A stretch of DNA of 64,000 bases from Cellvibrio sp. UBA7671 (GTDB lineage Bacteria; Pseudomonadota; Gammaproteobacteria; Pseudomonadales; Cellvibrionaceae). The stretch covers positions 434,001 to 498,000 of the forward strand of contig DLHJ01000002.1 in the NCBI GenBank assembly GCA_002483145.1, read 5' to 3'. Each line of letters opens with the position of its first letter. Within the stretch, counting starts at the first letter, position 1. Below are positions 1 to 9,002 of this stretch, piece by piece. Made by a program: the position numbers and the translations under genes. The notes beneath the pieces are model-generated. The model was not told where the DNA came from. It searched no databases and saw only the letters and a list, made by a program, of their open reading frames with translations.

Positions 1-2
1 AG

Positions 3-335
3 GCCTTGTGTAAAACCTACATCGAAACCTTCACTCTGGAAATGCCTGCCAAACAATCTATTGCCCCTCTATGGAAAGTCGTTCAGGGCCATTTGGGATT
101 AAGCATCGATCCCACACTGGAAGATGACCAGAAAAAAATTCTTCAGGGATTGTCATCCATCATTGACGGCATTGGGGCTTACCGAACCCATATAGGCTCA
201 GCTCATGGCCGAGGCTTAGAGCCTCCAACCATTGCGGTGATGGAGGCACGTCTTGCTGTGAATGCATCGCATACTCTGGTGACATTTTTAATGGAGCGCT
301 GGCATAGCCGCTTGAATCAAAACTATACCCGCTGA
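3..335 (+). CDS. C-terminal part of an Abi_C-type (abortive infection C-terminal domain) protein, cut by the window edge
   Basis: The reading frame is open from the first bases, so only the last ~110 residues are present and the real start lies outside. The visible part contains a basic/glycine patch reading YRTHIGSAHGRG, a PPT segment and a helix ARLAVNASHTLVTFLMERW. This arrangement (R-x-x-x-G-x-x-HGR, then a helix ARLAVN) is what I know from the Abi_C domain found at the C-terminus of phage-defence and toxin-like proteins. The domain call is from memory of the motif, not a search. The gene ends 340 bp before hemN and seems unrelated to the anaerobic genes that follow; it may mark the outer flank of the island. 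Confidence 0.6.
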   Translation, partial: ALCKTYIETFTLEMPAKQSIAPLWKVVQGHLGLSIDPTLEDDQKKILQGLSSIIDGIGAYRTHIGSAHGRGLEPPTIAVMEARLAVNASHTLVTFLMERWHSRLNQNYTR

Positions 336-576
336 ATTCGCATGACATGCAAGATGGCCAGCAATCATTACCATTATTGGCAGTAATTGCACGGGCTAAG
401 CCAAAAGATGGCGCAATCTTCCGTGTGTCTCAGTAGATCTTGCTTTGTTGTTTGGCCAACCTCCAGGTTTGACTTCCCGGGCTCTAGTTGACAATCCCAA
501 GCTACTTTCAAAATAAAAGTGGTTCGGACCAAATAAAATTTTAATGCATCAAATTATCCGGCGTGCCCAATAAATT

Positions 577-590
577 GATACATGTCAATC
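577..590. promoter_or_regulatory. FNR/Anr-type box upstream of hemN
   Basis: The sequence TTGATACATGTCAA matches the FNR/Anr consensus TTGAT-N4-ATCAA with one mismatch (G for A in the right half). It lies about 85 bp before the hemN start. hemN genes of Pseudomonas are known Anr targets, so activation under low oxygen is expected. The rest of the 336-674 gap holds no gene that I can support. Confidence 0.75.
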
Positions 591-674
591 GCTTCTTTTA
601 CAAAAAGCGTATGCTAAAAAGCTATTTCTCACAAATGGCTCTGCACTAGAGTTACCAGATATCAAGGTTGTTTT

Positions 675-2066
675 ATGGCTTATTTTCAAGCTCCACTTGA
701 ATGGAATTCGGAACTTATTAAGCAATATGACTTAACCGGGCCGCGTTATACGTCATATCCTACTGCGCCACAATTTAATGAAAGTTTCTCTGACGCTAAT
801 TTTAAAGCAGCGGTCGAGAGGAGTAACGCGAGCGGAAGGCCGCTGTCGCTTTATTTTCATATTCCTTTTTGCGATACCCTTTGCTTTTATTGTGGATGCA
901 ACAAAGTAGTTACTAACAATAAAGGCCGTGCGCAACCTTATTTGGAGCGTATGGAGCGGGAAATGGCGATGCAGTCAGAGTTATTTGATTCCGCGCGACT
1001 TGTAACTCAATTACATTGGGGTGGTGGTACCCCCACTTTTATCAGTGATGATGAAATGTCTTGGCTGATGGCTGCGACACGCAAGCACTTTACATTGCTG
1101 GATGATGACGCAGGTGAGTACTCTATAGAGATTCATCCAGGGCGCGTATCGACTAACACTATGGGGCATTTGCGTAAACTTGGTTTTAACCGAGTCAGTA
1201 TGGGTGTGCAGGATTTTGATTCCCAGGTTCAAAAAGCAGTAAATCGTTATAACAGTGTTGAAGATGTAAGCGCCTTGGTAAAGGCACTACGCCAACAAGA
1301 CTATCGCTCGATCAGTATGGATTTAATTTATGGCCTGCCAATGCAAACTTTGAGCAGTGTCGGTGAAACATTAAATAGAGTGATAGAACTTTCCCCCGAC
1401 CGCTTGTCATTATTTAATTATGCCCATATGCCGCATCTTTTTAAGAGCCAGGAATTGATTAACGAGCGTGATCTTCCCTCAGCAGAGCAAAAACTTGAAC
1501 TTTTGTATATGGCGATAGATCGTTTGCAGGGCGCTGGGTATATTTATGTTGGCATGGATCATTTCGCTAAACCGGATGATAGTTTGGTACAAGCACAAAG
1601 AGCAGGAAAGTTACAACGAAATTTTCAGGGCTACTCCACTCATGGCGATTGCGATTTGCTCTCTTTTGGGGCTTCTGCGATTAGCGCATTCGGCAATGTC
1701 TTTATACAAAATGCTAAGCGCGTTGAGCATTATCAAAAATCTATTGACTCAGGTGCAATCCCTTTTATTAAAGGTATTGAATTAACCAGCGAAGATCTTT
1801 TGCGGCAGTTTGTAATTAATCAGTTAATTTGTCATTTCCATTTGAATTTTGCTTCTGTTGATAGTGCATTTTGTCTGGATTCACGCAGTCATTTCGCTAA
1901 AGAATTATTGCAGTTGAAGCCAATGGTTGATGATGGGTTGCTCACGATTAACGAGGAGGGAATTGAAGTTCTCAATGCTGGACGGTTGCTTATTCGTAGA
2001 ATTTGCATGGTATTTGATGAGTACCTTAACAACGCATCAACAATTCGTTACTCCAAGGTAATTTAA
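675..2066 (+). CDS. hemN: Oxygen-independent coproporphyrinogen III oxidase
   Basis: This radical SAM enzyme converts coproporphyrinogen III to protoporphyrinogen IX without oxygen, allowing haem synthesis during anaerobic growth. The 463-residue protein has the usual HemN length. Near the N-terminus is YTSYPTAP, then the cluster motif FCDTLCFYCGC with C66, C70 and C73 as [4Fe-4S] ligands and C75 following. Further on are HWGGGTPTF and EIHPGR, both family signatures. An AAGG ribosome binding site sits 7 bp before the ATG, and an FNR-type box lies upstream. The gene converges on narK with a long perfect hairpin between them. Haem made here would be needed by NarI, both Nor enzymes, NapBC and NorC. 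Confidence 0.97.
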   Translation: MAYFQAPLEWNSELIKQYDLTGPRYTSYPTAPQFNESFSDANFKAAVERSNASGRPLSLYFHIPFCDTLCFYCGCNKVVTNNKGRAQPYLERMEREMAMQSELFDSARLVTQLHWGGGTPTFISDDEMSWLMAATRKHFTLLDDDAGEYSIEIHPGRVSTNTMGHLRKLGFNRVSMGVQDFDSQVQKAVNRYNSVEDVSALVKALRQQDYRSISMDLIYGLPMQTLSSVGETLNRVIELSPDRLSLFNYAHMPHLFKSQELINERDLPSAEQKLELLYMAIDRLQGAGYIYVGMDHFAKPDDSLVQAQRAGKLQRNFQGYSTHGDCDLLSFGASAISAFGNVFIQNAKRVEHYQKSIDSGAIPFIKGIELTSEDLLRQFVINQLICHFHLNFASVDSAFCLDSRSHFAKELLQLKPMVDDGLLTINEEGIEVLNAGRLLIRRICMVFDEYLNNASTIRYSKVI

Positions 2067-2089
2067 TCGGTAATTTTTTTGGGTAGAGT

Positions 2090-2129
2090 TTGAGCAGGTG
2101 ATGCAATCGTGATGGCATCACCTGCTCAA
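2090..2129. terminator. Perfect 15-bp inverted repeat between convergent hemN and narK
   Basis: The arms TTGAGCAGGTGATGC and its exact complement are separated by a 10-base loop. It sits in the 76-bp gap between two converging genes, where a shared terminator is expected. Neither side carries a strong T-run, so intrinsic termination is likely but not certain. Confidence 0.7.
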
Positions 2130-2142
2130 GGTTGTAAAGTTT

Positions 2143-3759
2143 TCAGGGATTATAAAATTCGCCCTGTTTGCGTAAATAAAACCACCAATTTAATAAAACA
2201 CAAACTAAATAAAACACCGCAAAACCCAGCATTGCATATTCCGGTGTGGCGGCTTTAATTTGCTCGCCAAATACCTGCGGAATATAAAACGCCCCATAAC
2301 CCGCTACCGCAGAGGTCCAGCCCAGCGCTGGGCCCGCTTGCTCTTTAGGAAAAATATTGGCGATGGAGCAGAAGGTTGAACCATTACCCATACCACTTGC
2401 GGCAAACAATCCCAAGAACACTAAAAAAAAGGGCGCAAAATACTGCTCAGGGCTGGCGGATTGATAGGCCATGTGCATGTAATAAGCCGCAACTATCGAC
2501 AAAATAACCATGGCAATCGCACACATTTGTGTGACCAGTGCACCACCAAATTTGTCAGATACCCAGCCACCTACCGGTCGAATGAGTGCACCAATAAAGG
2601 GGGCGATCCACGCGTAAGTCAGAGCGCTTGGGCCATTCGGGTTAAGGGTGTTATGGGTCATCACCCCATCGACAGGTACATGGCTAAAACCAAAAATAAC
2701 CTGAATAGAGAGAGGGAAGGCCGCTGAAAAACCAATAAATGAGCCAAAGGTCATCACATACAACACACTCATTACCCAAGTGTGTTTGTTGTTAAAAATT
2801 TTGTACTGACGATCAAGGCTGGTGCGAATAGTTCCGGGCAGCGCTTTGAGTAACATCACTGTAGCAAATAACACCAACACCAGTACCAGCTCTTTGGGAA
2901 TGCCAAACCCGGAACCATTGACACTGGCAGGCATAATTAGCCACAGCCCCAGAGCTGAGGTGGCGAAGCCAATTAGCATCATTGCGATAATGATCGCAAA
3001 AGAGCGCGGTGCTCCGCCTGCCAGATTGGGAGTAACCTCGGCGGTGTTAATGTTGTTCATGCCAAACCAAATCGCAAAAGCGAGTGGGATGAGTAGCAGT
3101 AACCAGACAAACCCCGCATTTTGAATCCAGGTTTCGGTACCTGCAGGAATAGCACCGATTAAGGTACCGCTTGCAGATTTCAACACCATTGGGTCGCCAC
3201 CCAATGCGCCAAAGGCGCCAAAGGTCATAAACAGCGGTACCAGAATTTGCATGCTGGTCACACCGAAATTACCTAGCCCGGCATTTAGGCCAAGCGCTAA
3301 TCCTTGTTGCTTGCGAGGATAAAAAAAGCTGATGTTGGACATAGACGCGGCGAAATTACCTCCGCCAATTCCAGAGAGCAGCGCCATTAATTGGAACACC
3401 CAAAACGGCGTGTTTTGATCCTGCAAAGCCAGGCCAGTTCCAATTGCAGGTAGCATCAATAAACTGGTGGTTAAAAAAATGGTGTAGCGGCCACCACACA
3501 AGCGAATAAAAAAACTCGCTGGAATACGGAGGGTCGCTCCGGTTAAACCGGCAATCGCGGCGAGGCTGAATAAATCGCCGGCCTGATAGGGAAAGCCAAG
3601 ATTCAGCATTTGCACGGTAATAATGCTCCACTGCATCCACACGGCAAAGCCACAGAGTAAGCTTGGAATTGAGATCCACAAATTGCAATTGGCAATTGCT
3701 CTCCCGCGTGAATCCCAGAACGTTTGCTGTTCCGGTTCCCATTGTTTTAGGTCAGACAT
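2143..3759 (-). CDS. narK: Nitrate/nitrite transporter, NarK family, long form
   Basis: This MFS protein moves nitrate in and nitrite out across the inner membrane. It has about 12 membrane segments and the two glycine-rich nitrate signatures of the family: LGLNAGLGNFGVTSMQ in the first half and SGMGNGSTFCSIANIFPK in the second. I place the start at the ATG of MSDLKQWEPEQQ, which has GAGGG upstream; 12 residues further upstream is another possible start. At 538 residues it is longer than typical NarK (~460), the extra length falling mainly in the loops. It is transcribed away from narL; a NarL-type palindrome lies in the shared gap. A second, shorter NarK is encoded at 11854-13116. Confidence 0.93.
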   Translation of the reverse strand: MSDLKQWEPEQQTFWDSRGRAIANCNLWISIPSLLCGFAVWMQWSIITVQMLNLGFPYQAGDLFSLAAIAGLTGATLRIPASFFIRLCGGRYTIFLTTSLLMLPAIGTGLALQDQNTPFWVFQLMALLSGIGGGNFAASMSNISFFYPRKQQGLALGLNAGLGNFGVTSMQILVPLFMTFGAFGALGGDPMVLKSASGTLIGAIPAGTETWIQNAGFVWLLLLIPLAFAIWFGMNNINTAEVTPNLAGGAPRSFAIIIAMMLIGFATSALGLWLIMPASVNGSGFGIPKELVLVLVLFATVMLLKALPGTIRTSLDRQYKIFNNKHTWVMSVLYVMTFGSFIGFSAAFPLSIQVIFGFSHVPVDGVMTHNTLNPNGPSALTYAWIAPFIGALIRPVGGWVSDKFGGALVTQMCAIAMVILSIVAAYYMHMAYQSASPEQYFAPFFLVFLGLFAASGMGNGSTFCSIANIFPKEQAGPALGWTSAVAGYGAFYIPQVFGEQIKAATPEYAMLGFAVFYLVCVLLNWWFYLRKQGEFYNP

Positions 3760-3874
3760 GTGAAGCCCTCGGTCAAAAAAGTTGTTTTCGCGCAAGGATC
3801 ACTATGGCTCTGCGCAGATATGGAAACTATTCAACCTCAGTGTTAAGTTGCGGTATTAGAGGTGTTAGCTTGCC

Positions 3875-3889
3875 TACCCAATAGGGGTA
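3875..3889. promoter_or_regulatory. NarL-like inverted repeat with odd spacing
   Basis: TACCCAATAGGGGTA is an inverted pair of NarL-like heptamers separated by one base instead of the usual two. It lies 18 bp from a better-spaced site in the same narK/narL gap. Binding is less certain than for the 7-2-7 site. Confidence 0.4.
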
Positions 3890-3906
3890 GGTGTAGTTGA
3901 TCTATC

Positions 3907-3922
3907 TACCCACAAATGGGCA
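3907..3922. promoter_or_regulatory. NarL-type 7-2-7 site in the narK/narL divergent promoter
   Basis: TACCCACAAATGGGCA fits the NarL 7-2-7 arrangement (TACYYMT-N2-AKRRGTA) with one mismatch per arm. It lies between the divergent narK and narL genes, so it could control nitrate transport and autoregulate narL. Confidence 0.65.
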
Positions 3923-3991
3923 TGTGCTGCCCTTAGGTTCTGCAAGCAGTTAAACTGCAGATAATGATGTATTGGTATTGAGGAGAGTCTT

Positions 3992-4636
3992 GTGACAGAA
4001 ACGGCCGCGAGCATTATGTTGGTGGACGATCACCCTTTATTGCGTAAAGGGTTGCGTCAACTTTTAACACTGTCGGGCGAGATGGAAGTAGTAGCCGAAG
4101 CGAGCAATGGCAAAGATGCGATTAAATTGGCGAGTGAACTTGACCCTGATTTAATTCTGTTGGATTTGAATATGCAGGGCATGGATGGTTTGGAAACGCT
4201 ACGCCATTTGCGCGATGAAGGTGTCACCTCGCGCATCGTGATGCTCACTGTGTCCGATGCCGATGAGGATGTGCTCAGTGCAATTTCAGCGGGGGCAGAT
4301 GGCTATTTACTAAAAGACATGGAACCGGAAGATATGCTGGTGCAAATCGAACGCGCCTTGTCCGGCAAAATGGTGTTGAGTGAAGCTGTCACGCAGGTAC
4401 TGGCCACCGCCATTCGCAATCCCACCACAAAAGGTGCTGTGGGTAGCGACAGTCTTACCCAGCGTGAATTGGAAATTCTGAAATTAATTGCCAAGGGTAT
4501 GAGCAATAAAGTCATTGCCCGTGAATTGGATATTTCAGACGGTACAGTCAAAGTGCATGTTAAACATTTGCTGAAAAAATTGCATTTGCGCTCACGCGTA
4601 GAAGCAGCGGTGTGGATGATTAATCAACAAAATTAA
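3992..4636 (+). CDS. narL: Nitrate/nitrite response regulator, NarL family
   Basis: This is a two-domain regulator of 214 residues. The receiver domain has the acidic pair DD at 12-13, the phospho-acceptor D58 (LILLDLNMQGMDG), T86 and K108. The C-terminal LuxR-type HTH begins LTQRELEILKLIAKGMSNK. The start is GTG, with AGGAGAG 5-11 bp upstream. Its likely partner kinase, narX, is 25 kb away in the same window. Palindromes of the NarL type precede six operons here, which supports a NarL role over other LuxR-type regulators. It is followed closely by moeA, so the two may share a transcript. Confidence 0.93.
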   Translation: MTETAASIMLVDDHPLLRKGLRQLLTLSGEMEVVAEASNGKDAIKLASELDPDLILLDLNMQGMDGLETLRHLRDEGVTSRIVMLTVSDADEDVLSAISAGADGYLLKDMEPEDMLVQIERALSGKMVLSEAVTQVLATAIRNPTTKGAVGSDSLTQRELEILKLIAKGMSNKVIARELDISDGTVKVHVKHLLKKLHLRSRVEAAVWMINQQN

Positions 4637-4649
4637 TGTTCAGTAGAGT

Positions 4650-5912
4650 ATGTTTATGGATTGTTGTTCACAGCCTGGTTTGTTATCAGTACATGACGCG
4701 TTGTTGCGTATGCACCAACAATTAATTCCAGTACAGGAAACTGAATGGGTTGATTTGGCGCTTGCATTAGACCGCATTCTCGCAGAGTCAGTGTTGGCCA
4801 GTATTAATGTTCCTGCCAGCGATAATTCCGCGATGGATGGCTATGCGCTGCGTACGTGTGATGCACAAACTGAAGGTGCTGTGTTTGATGTGATTGGTCA
4901 GTCTTTGGCTGGGCACCCCTTTCGTTTTGCAGAGCGAGAGGACGCTCAGCCAGCGCTCGGTAAAATGCAAGTTGTGCGCATTATGACCGGTGCGATGATT
5001 CCGGCTGGTGCCGATGCCGTGGTGATGCAAGAAAATGTTACGCGTACTGCTCAAACACTGCACCTGAACAAACTTGTGGTGCAAGGCGAAAATATTCGTC
5101 GCGCCGGTGACGATATAAAAAAAGACAGTGAAGTTCTGAGTAAAGGTCATCGTATTAGTGCGCTGGATATTGGTTTGTTTGCATCGCTGGGGATTGCGCG
5201 CATCAAGGTTTGGCGGAAGTTGCGTATCGCTGTGTTATCTACGGGCGACGAGTTGTTGTCACTTGGCAGTGCGCACGACGAGGATAAAATTTATGACAGC
5301 AATCGCCCTTTGCTATGCGCACTCTTGCAACGATTAAACGTCGAAATAAAAGATATCGGTATTATCGCCGATGATCTGCTGGCTCTTCGCGCAGCGTTTA
5401 TGCACGCTGCACAATGGGCTGATGTCGTCATTTCTACCGGTGGGGTCTCTGTGGGTGATGCGGACTACACCAAAACAATATTGGAAGAGTTAGGCCAAAT
5501 TGACTTCTGGAAAGTCGCGATGAAGCCGGGAAAACCTTTTGCATTTGGTCGTTTAGGGGCAGGTTGGTTCTTTGGGTTGCCGGGCAATCCTGTTTCAACA
5601 GCGGTCACTTATCATCAGCTTGTTGTGCCAGCGGTGCGATATCTAGCGGGTGAGAAATTGGTTGAATCAGTGCAGCTGAATGCTATCGCAAAACAATCCT
5701 TTAAAAAGCATCCTGGGCGAATGGATTTTCAGCGTGGAATTTTAGCGAGTGAGCAAGGTGTGAATACTGTCGTTAGCGCCGGTTCGCAAAGCTCTGGCGT
5801 GTTAAGCAGTATGGCAAAGGCTAATTGTTATATTCGCCTGGAGGCAGAGCGGGGGACAGTACTGCCAGGTGAAACGGTCACCGTTATCCCTTTCGATAGC
5901 TTTATTCGCTAA
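4650..5912 (+). CDS. moeA: Molybdopterin molybdenumtransferase
   Basis: MoeA inserts molybdate into adenylylated molybdopterin, the last step before the cofactor is modified for NarG and NapA. The protein is 420 residues, close to the usual ~410. Family motifs visible are ASDNSAMDGYALR near residue 50, a MTGAMIPAGADAVVMQE segment, VLSTGDEL, the STGGVSVGDADYTK loop and FGLPGNPVSTAVTYHQLV. It starts 13 bp after narL and is followed 16 bp later by a TSUP permease gene. The other moa genes are 2-5 kb downstream on the opposite strand. Confidence 0.96.
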   Translation: MFMDCCSQPGLLSVHDALLRMHQQLIPVQETEWVDLALALDRILAESVLASINVPASDNSAMDGYALRTCDAQTEGAVFDVIGQSLAGHPFRFAEREDAQPALGKMQVVRIMTGAMIPAGADAVVMQENVTRTAQTLHLNKLVVQGENIRRAGDDIKKDSEVLSKGHRISALDIGLFASLGIARIKVWRKLRIAVLSTGDELLSLGSAHDEDKIYDSNRPLLCALLQRLNVEIKDIGIIADDLLALRAAFMHAAQWADVVISTGGVSVGDADYTKTILEELGQIDFWKVAMKPGKPFAFGRLGAGWFFGLPGNPVSTAVTYHQLVVPAVRYLAGEKLVESVQLNAIAKQSFKKHPGRMDFQRGILASEQGVNTVVSAGSQSSGVLSSMAKANCYIRLEAERGTVLPGETVTVIPFDSFIR

Positions 5913-5928
5913 TTAGGGTGAGGTTTTT

Positions 5929-6666
5929 TTGGATTTACTATCGCTGTTAATTGCTTGCGGTATTTTTTTTGCGGCCGTTTTGTATTCTTCAGTGGGGCAC
6001 GCGGGTGCCTCTGGCTATATTGCAATTATGGCGCTTGCGGGGCTCGCCCCGGAAAGTTTGAAACCGGCCGCACTTGCGTTAAATATTTTAGTCGCCACTA
6101 TCGCCAGTACTAAATATATTCGTACCAATGCATTTTCCTGGTCGCTGCTGTGGCCATTAATTATCACCTCTATTCCCTGCGCTTATCTCGGCGGCGCACT
6201 AACGCTTCCAGGTGATTATTACAAACCTATTCTGGGTGCTTTATTAATTTATGCGGCATTCCATTCATTTTTAACTGCTAAAAAATCGCCCACACAAACA
6301 ATACAGGCACCAAAAAAATGGTTGTTAATATGTGCGGGGTTAATGATTGGGTTCTTGTCGGGGTTAGTCGGTGTCGGCGGGGGAATTTTCCTGAGCCCTC
6401 TATTGCTATTTCTGCGTTGGGGTGAAACTCGCATAATCTCGGGTGTAGCCGCAGTATTTATTTTGGTAAATTCCGTAGCAGGCTTGCTAGGTGTCATGTT
6501 AATGCATCCGGTATTACCAGAGGGCATTGGCTATTGGGCAGTTGCCGCCATATTAGGTGGCTGGTTGGGTGCGGAATTCGGCAGCAAACGTTTTAGTGCT
6601 ACCGTTATTCGCCAAGTGATGGCGTTGGTATTGTTGGTTGCCGGAGGAAAGATGTTTTTAGGGTGA
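5929..6666 (+). CDS. TauE/SafE (TSUP) family membrane permease
   Basis: The 245-residue protein has about eight hydrophobic segments and the two repeated glycine-rich motifs of the TSUP family: SSVGHAGASGYIAIMALAGL near the N-terminus and LSGLVGVGGGIFLSPLLL in the middle. Family members carry sulfite, sulfoacetate or other organosulfur anions outward or inward. The start is TTG, preceded by AGGGTGAGG, 16 bp after moeA, so it is probably in the same transcript. The substrate cannot be told from sequence. Its place among Mo cofactor genes could mean sulfur-oxyanion or oxyanion export, which is speculation. Confidence 0.85.
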   Translation: MDLLSLLIACGIFFAAVLYSSVGHAGASGYIAIMALAGLAPESLKPAALALNILVATIASTKYIRTNAFSWSLLWPLIITSIPCAYLGGALTLPGDYYKPILGALLIYAAFHSFLTAKKSPTQTIQAPKKWLLICAGLMIGFLSGLVGVGGGIFLSPLLLFLRWGETRIISGVAAVFILVNSVAGLLGVMLMHPVLPEGIGYWAVAAILGGWLGAEFGSKRFSATVIRQVMALVLLVAGGKMFLG

Positions 6667-6690
6667 GGCTGACTTTTTGCAGCTAACTTT

Positions 6691-8196
6691 TTATTTTCTC
6701 ACCATATTTTCAAGAATCACAACTCTTGGTGTAGGGCTTGGCATTGCGTCTTTACTTTTATCACTTGAATTATTCATTTTAAATAAAAGATCCAACCTAA
6801 GGCTACCGGCAATAATATCCAGATATCCGTCTCCGGTAACATCAGCTAATTCAAATGATGCAATACTCGCTGGTTTGGCGATAAGGTCGTGTTGAATAAA
6901 GTTCTGCTTGCCGTCATTTTCAAACCAAACCATGCTTTGTCGTTTTGGATCATTCCAATCATTCATAAAGCTGCCGGCCACTACATCCAAATCGCCGTCA
7001 TTATCCATATCGCCGGCTAGTGCCAAGGCTGCTCCATAAAACCTGCCTATATCGCGGAATTTAAATGTTTTACCGTCAAGGTTTTCTAACCACTGAACGC
7101 CGTGATAAGGTTTTAAATCATTTTGGGTGTCGTAAGCATCGCCATTGGTAAACAAAATATCCATGTCGCCATCCAAATCCAAATCAAGTAAACGCATACT
7201 GGTGGAGCCAAACATGGGGTGGGGGCCGCGTGCGAGCACACGTTGAGTAAATTGTTTGTTGCCTTGATTAATAAAAGCCATAAATAATTCATGCTCTTGA
7301 GAGATGAGGCTAATAAAGTCCATGTGCCCATCGTTGTTTATATCCCAAGGAATTATGTTGAGTGCACCGGTCACATTTAATAAGGTTCGTTTTGCATGCT
7401 TGTTGTTACCCTGATTTTCTAACCAGAATATTTCACCGCTATCACCTCCTCCAAAGGCTGCAACTATTATGTCAAGATCGCCATCCTTATCTACGTCGAT
7501 GGCTCTGACTTCTGCAATACGGCCTATGCCATCCATAAGCATTTCTTTAGCAAATGTTCCGCCTTTTTGTTTTCTAAGTAGAAAAATTTTCCCTACCTGT
7601 TTATCGGTATACGGAAGAACGCCAATATCTCCAATAAGCATATCGTTATCAAGATCACCATCATAATCAATAATATCGGCGTAAACAGATGTGCTTATGT
7701 CAGCAATTTTTTGCTCATTCCATTTTCCGTTATCTTTTGATAGTAAAAATACCGCATTATTGCTCATATCACTTACTATAAAATCGGGATTCTTACTGCC
7801 ATTAATAGCTGCCAGTTTAATATTGGTGATAAGGGGCATATCTTGAGTTGCGCCAACTACATGCTGTTTGAATGTCAGCCTGTCTGACGGTTTGTTGTAA
7901 GGCAGGACGGGCAAATTTTCAGGTGCAGTGCCATAATAGAATGCCGTAATATCCCGCGTTTGATTGGCATCTATGATTGCTTTTCCATATTTCTTTAAGG
8001 CAATCTCGTTCATCGTCTCGATTATTCTTGGCCAACTCTTTTTGGGAGCAATATTAGGGCTTGGCATTGAATGGCATGAGCCACAGTAGTCCTTTGCCAT
8101 GCTGACAATTCGATTAATATTTTCGTCAGAGATAGTGTTGTGGCTAGATAACAGCGCCAGTGCTGAAAATAAATAACAAATAATTTTTATATTCAT
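6691..8196 (-). CDS. Secreted monohaem cytochrome with FG-GAP/VCBS repeats
   Basis: The 501-residue protein has an N-terminal hydrophobic signal sequence, then a single c-type haem motif CGSCH (C38, C41, H42). The rest is a repeat domain with at least six calcium-loop-like motifs such as DVDKDGDLDII, DINNDGHMDF, DLDLDGDMDIL and DMDNDGDLDVV, as in FG-GAP/VCBS beta-propellers. It is therefore probably a periplasmic or surface redox protein on a propeller scaffold. It lies downstream of moaE on the same strand with a 75-bp gap, and converges on the TSUP gene. I do not recognise a named family. No link to Mo cofactor chemistry is evident. Confidence 0.8.
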   Translation of the reverse strand: MNIKIICYLFSALALLSSHNTISDENINRIVSMAKDYCGSCHSMPSPNIAPKKSWPRIIETMNEIALKKYGKAIIDANQTRDITAFYYGTAPENLPVLPYNKPSDRLTFKQHVVGATQDMPLITNIKLAAINGSKNPDFIVSDMSNNAVFLLSKDNGKWNEQKIADISTSVYADIIDYDGDLDNDMLIGDIGVLPYTDKQVGKIFLLRKQKGGTFAKEMLMDGIGRIAEVRAIDVDKDGDLDIIVAAFGGGDSGEIFWLENQGNNKHAKRTLLNVTGALNIIPWDINNDGHMDFISLISQEHELFMAFINQGNKQFTQRVLARGPHPMFGSTSMRLLDLDLDGDMDILFTNGDAYDTQNDLKPYHGVQWLENLDGKTFKFRDIGRFYGAALALAGDMDNDGDLDVVAGSFMNDWNDPKRQSMVWFENDGKQNFIQHDLIAKPASIASFELADVTGDGYLDIIAGSLRLDLLFKMNNSSDKSKDAMPSPTPRVVILENMVRK

Positions 8197-8271
8197 AATT
8201 TAACGTAACGCTAGAGTAGTGTGTAAATATTCCAAACCAATTATGGGGCTTAACTAGAAAAATTGAGATGT

Positions 8272-8742
8272 TTACCAACGTTGAGCGAGTTGCTCGTCAC
8301 TGTCTTTGGCTGAAACCCAATAGGATTCCGGTTTGCTATCCGGATTAGGCATCAAGGTTTCTTTTTTCCAAAAAGGGGCACTGGTTTTGAGTTTATCCAT
8401 GATGAATTGAGCAGCTTCAAAGGCATCGGTACGATGTGCGCTGGATACACCTACCAACACAATTTGATCACCCGGTAATAGCTTCCCGGTGCGATGTATT
8501 ATTGTTGTGCGCTGCAACGCCCAGCGTGCGTTTGCCTGCATACTGAGCTTGCCCAGCATGGTTTCTGTCATGAGTGGGTAATGTTCCAATTCAAGACTAA
8601 CCAGCTGTTGTGGAGGAATAAAATCGCGCACCAGCCCGCTAAATAATACGACTGCACCGCAAGTAGAATTTGTAGTAATTAACCGGTTGTATTCCTTATT
8701 TAAATCAAAATCATCCGTTTGTACACGCACTAGATTACGCAT
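8272..8742 (-). CDS. moaE: Molybdopterin synthase catalytic subunit
   Basis: MoaE, with the thiocarboxylated MoaD tail, converts cyclic pyranopterin monophosphate to molybdopterin. The protein is 156 residues, as usual. Motifs seen are CGAVVLFSGLVRDF near residue 30, LELEHYPLMTE, IIHRTGKLLPGDQIVLVGVSSAHR and the lysine segment KLKTSAPFWKKE that lines the active site. It is the last gene of the moaA-B-C-D-E series, all on the minus strand with gaps of about 10 bp or overlaps. Confidence 0.96.
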   Translation of the reverse strand: MRNLVRVQTDDFDLNKEYNRLITTNSTCGAVVLFSGLVRDFIPPQQLVSLELEHYPLMTETMLGKLSMQANARWALQRTTIIHRTGKLLPGDQIVLVGVSSAHRTDAFEAAQFIMDKLKTSAPFWKKETLMPNPDSKPESYWVSAKDSDEQLAQRW

Positions 8743-8753
8743 CTAAACCCATC

Positions 8754-9002
8754 CTAACCACCTGTCACGGGTGGAAAAAAAGCGACCTCATCACCCGCTG
8801 CGATGGCGGTGTCATTACTAGCCATGGCATGATTAACGGCTATTAGTAACTTTTTTTCTAAAAATATTTTCTCCCAGTGCGGATGTTGTTTGACAATAAA
8901 CGTTTTAAGCTGATTAATGTTTTCGCCTGAAAAATCCTGGACAAACAGTTCAGCACAACCTAAGCGCTCGCGTAAGTCAGCGAAAAAACACACTTTAATC
9001 AT
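8754..9002 (-). CDS. moaD: Molybdopterin synthase sulfur carrier subunit
   Basis: This small ubiquitin-like protein (82 residues) ends in the required double glycine (PPVTGG), the site of thiocarboxylation. The N-terminus IKVCFFADLRERLG is typical of MoaD. I chose the ATG that overlaps the moaC stop (ATGATTAA) over a start 24 bp upstream. The overlap implies translational coupling with moaC, and moaE follows 11 bp later. Confidence 0.93.
   Translation of the reverse strand: MIKVCFFADLRERLGCAELFVQDFSGENINQLKTFIVKQHPHWEKIFLEKKLLIAVNHAMASNDTAIAAGDEVAFFPPVTGG

Noticed and set aside
3897..3910. FNR box in the narK/narL gap (TTGATCTATCTACC)
   Set aside because: The right half CTACC does not resemble ATCAA and is part of the NarL-type site.
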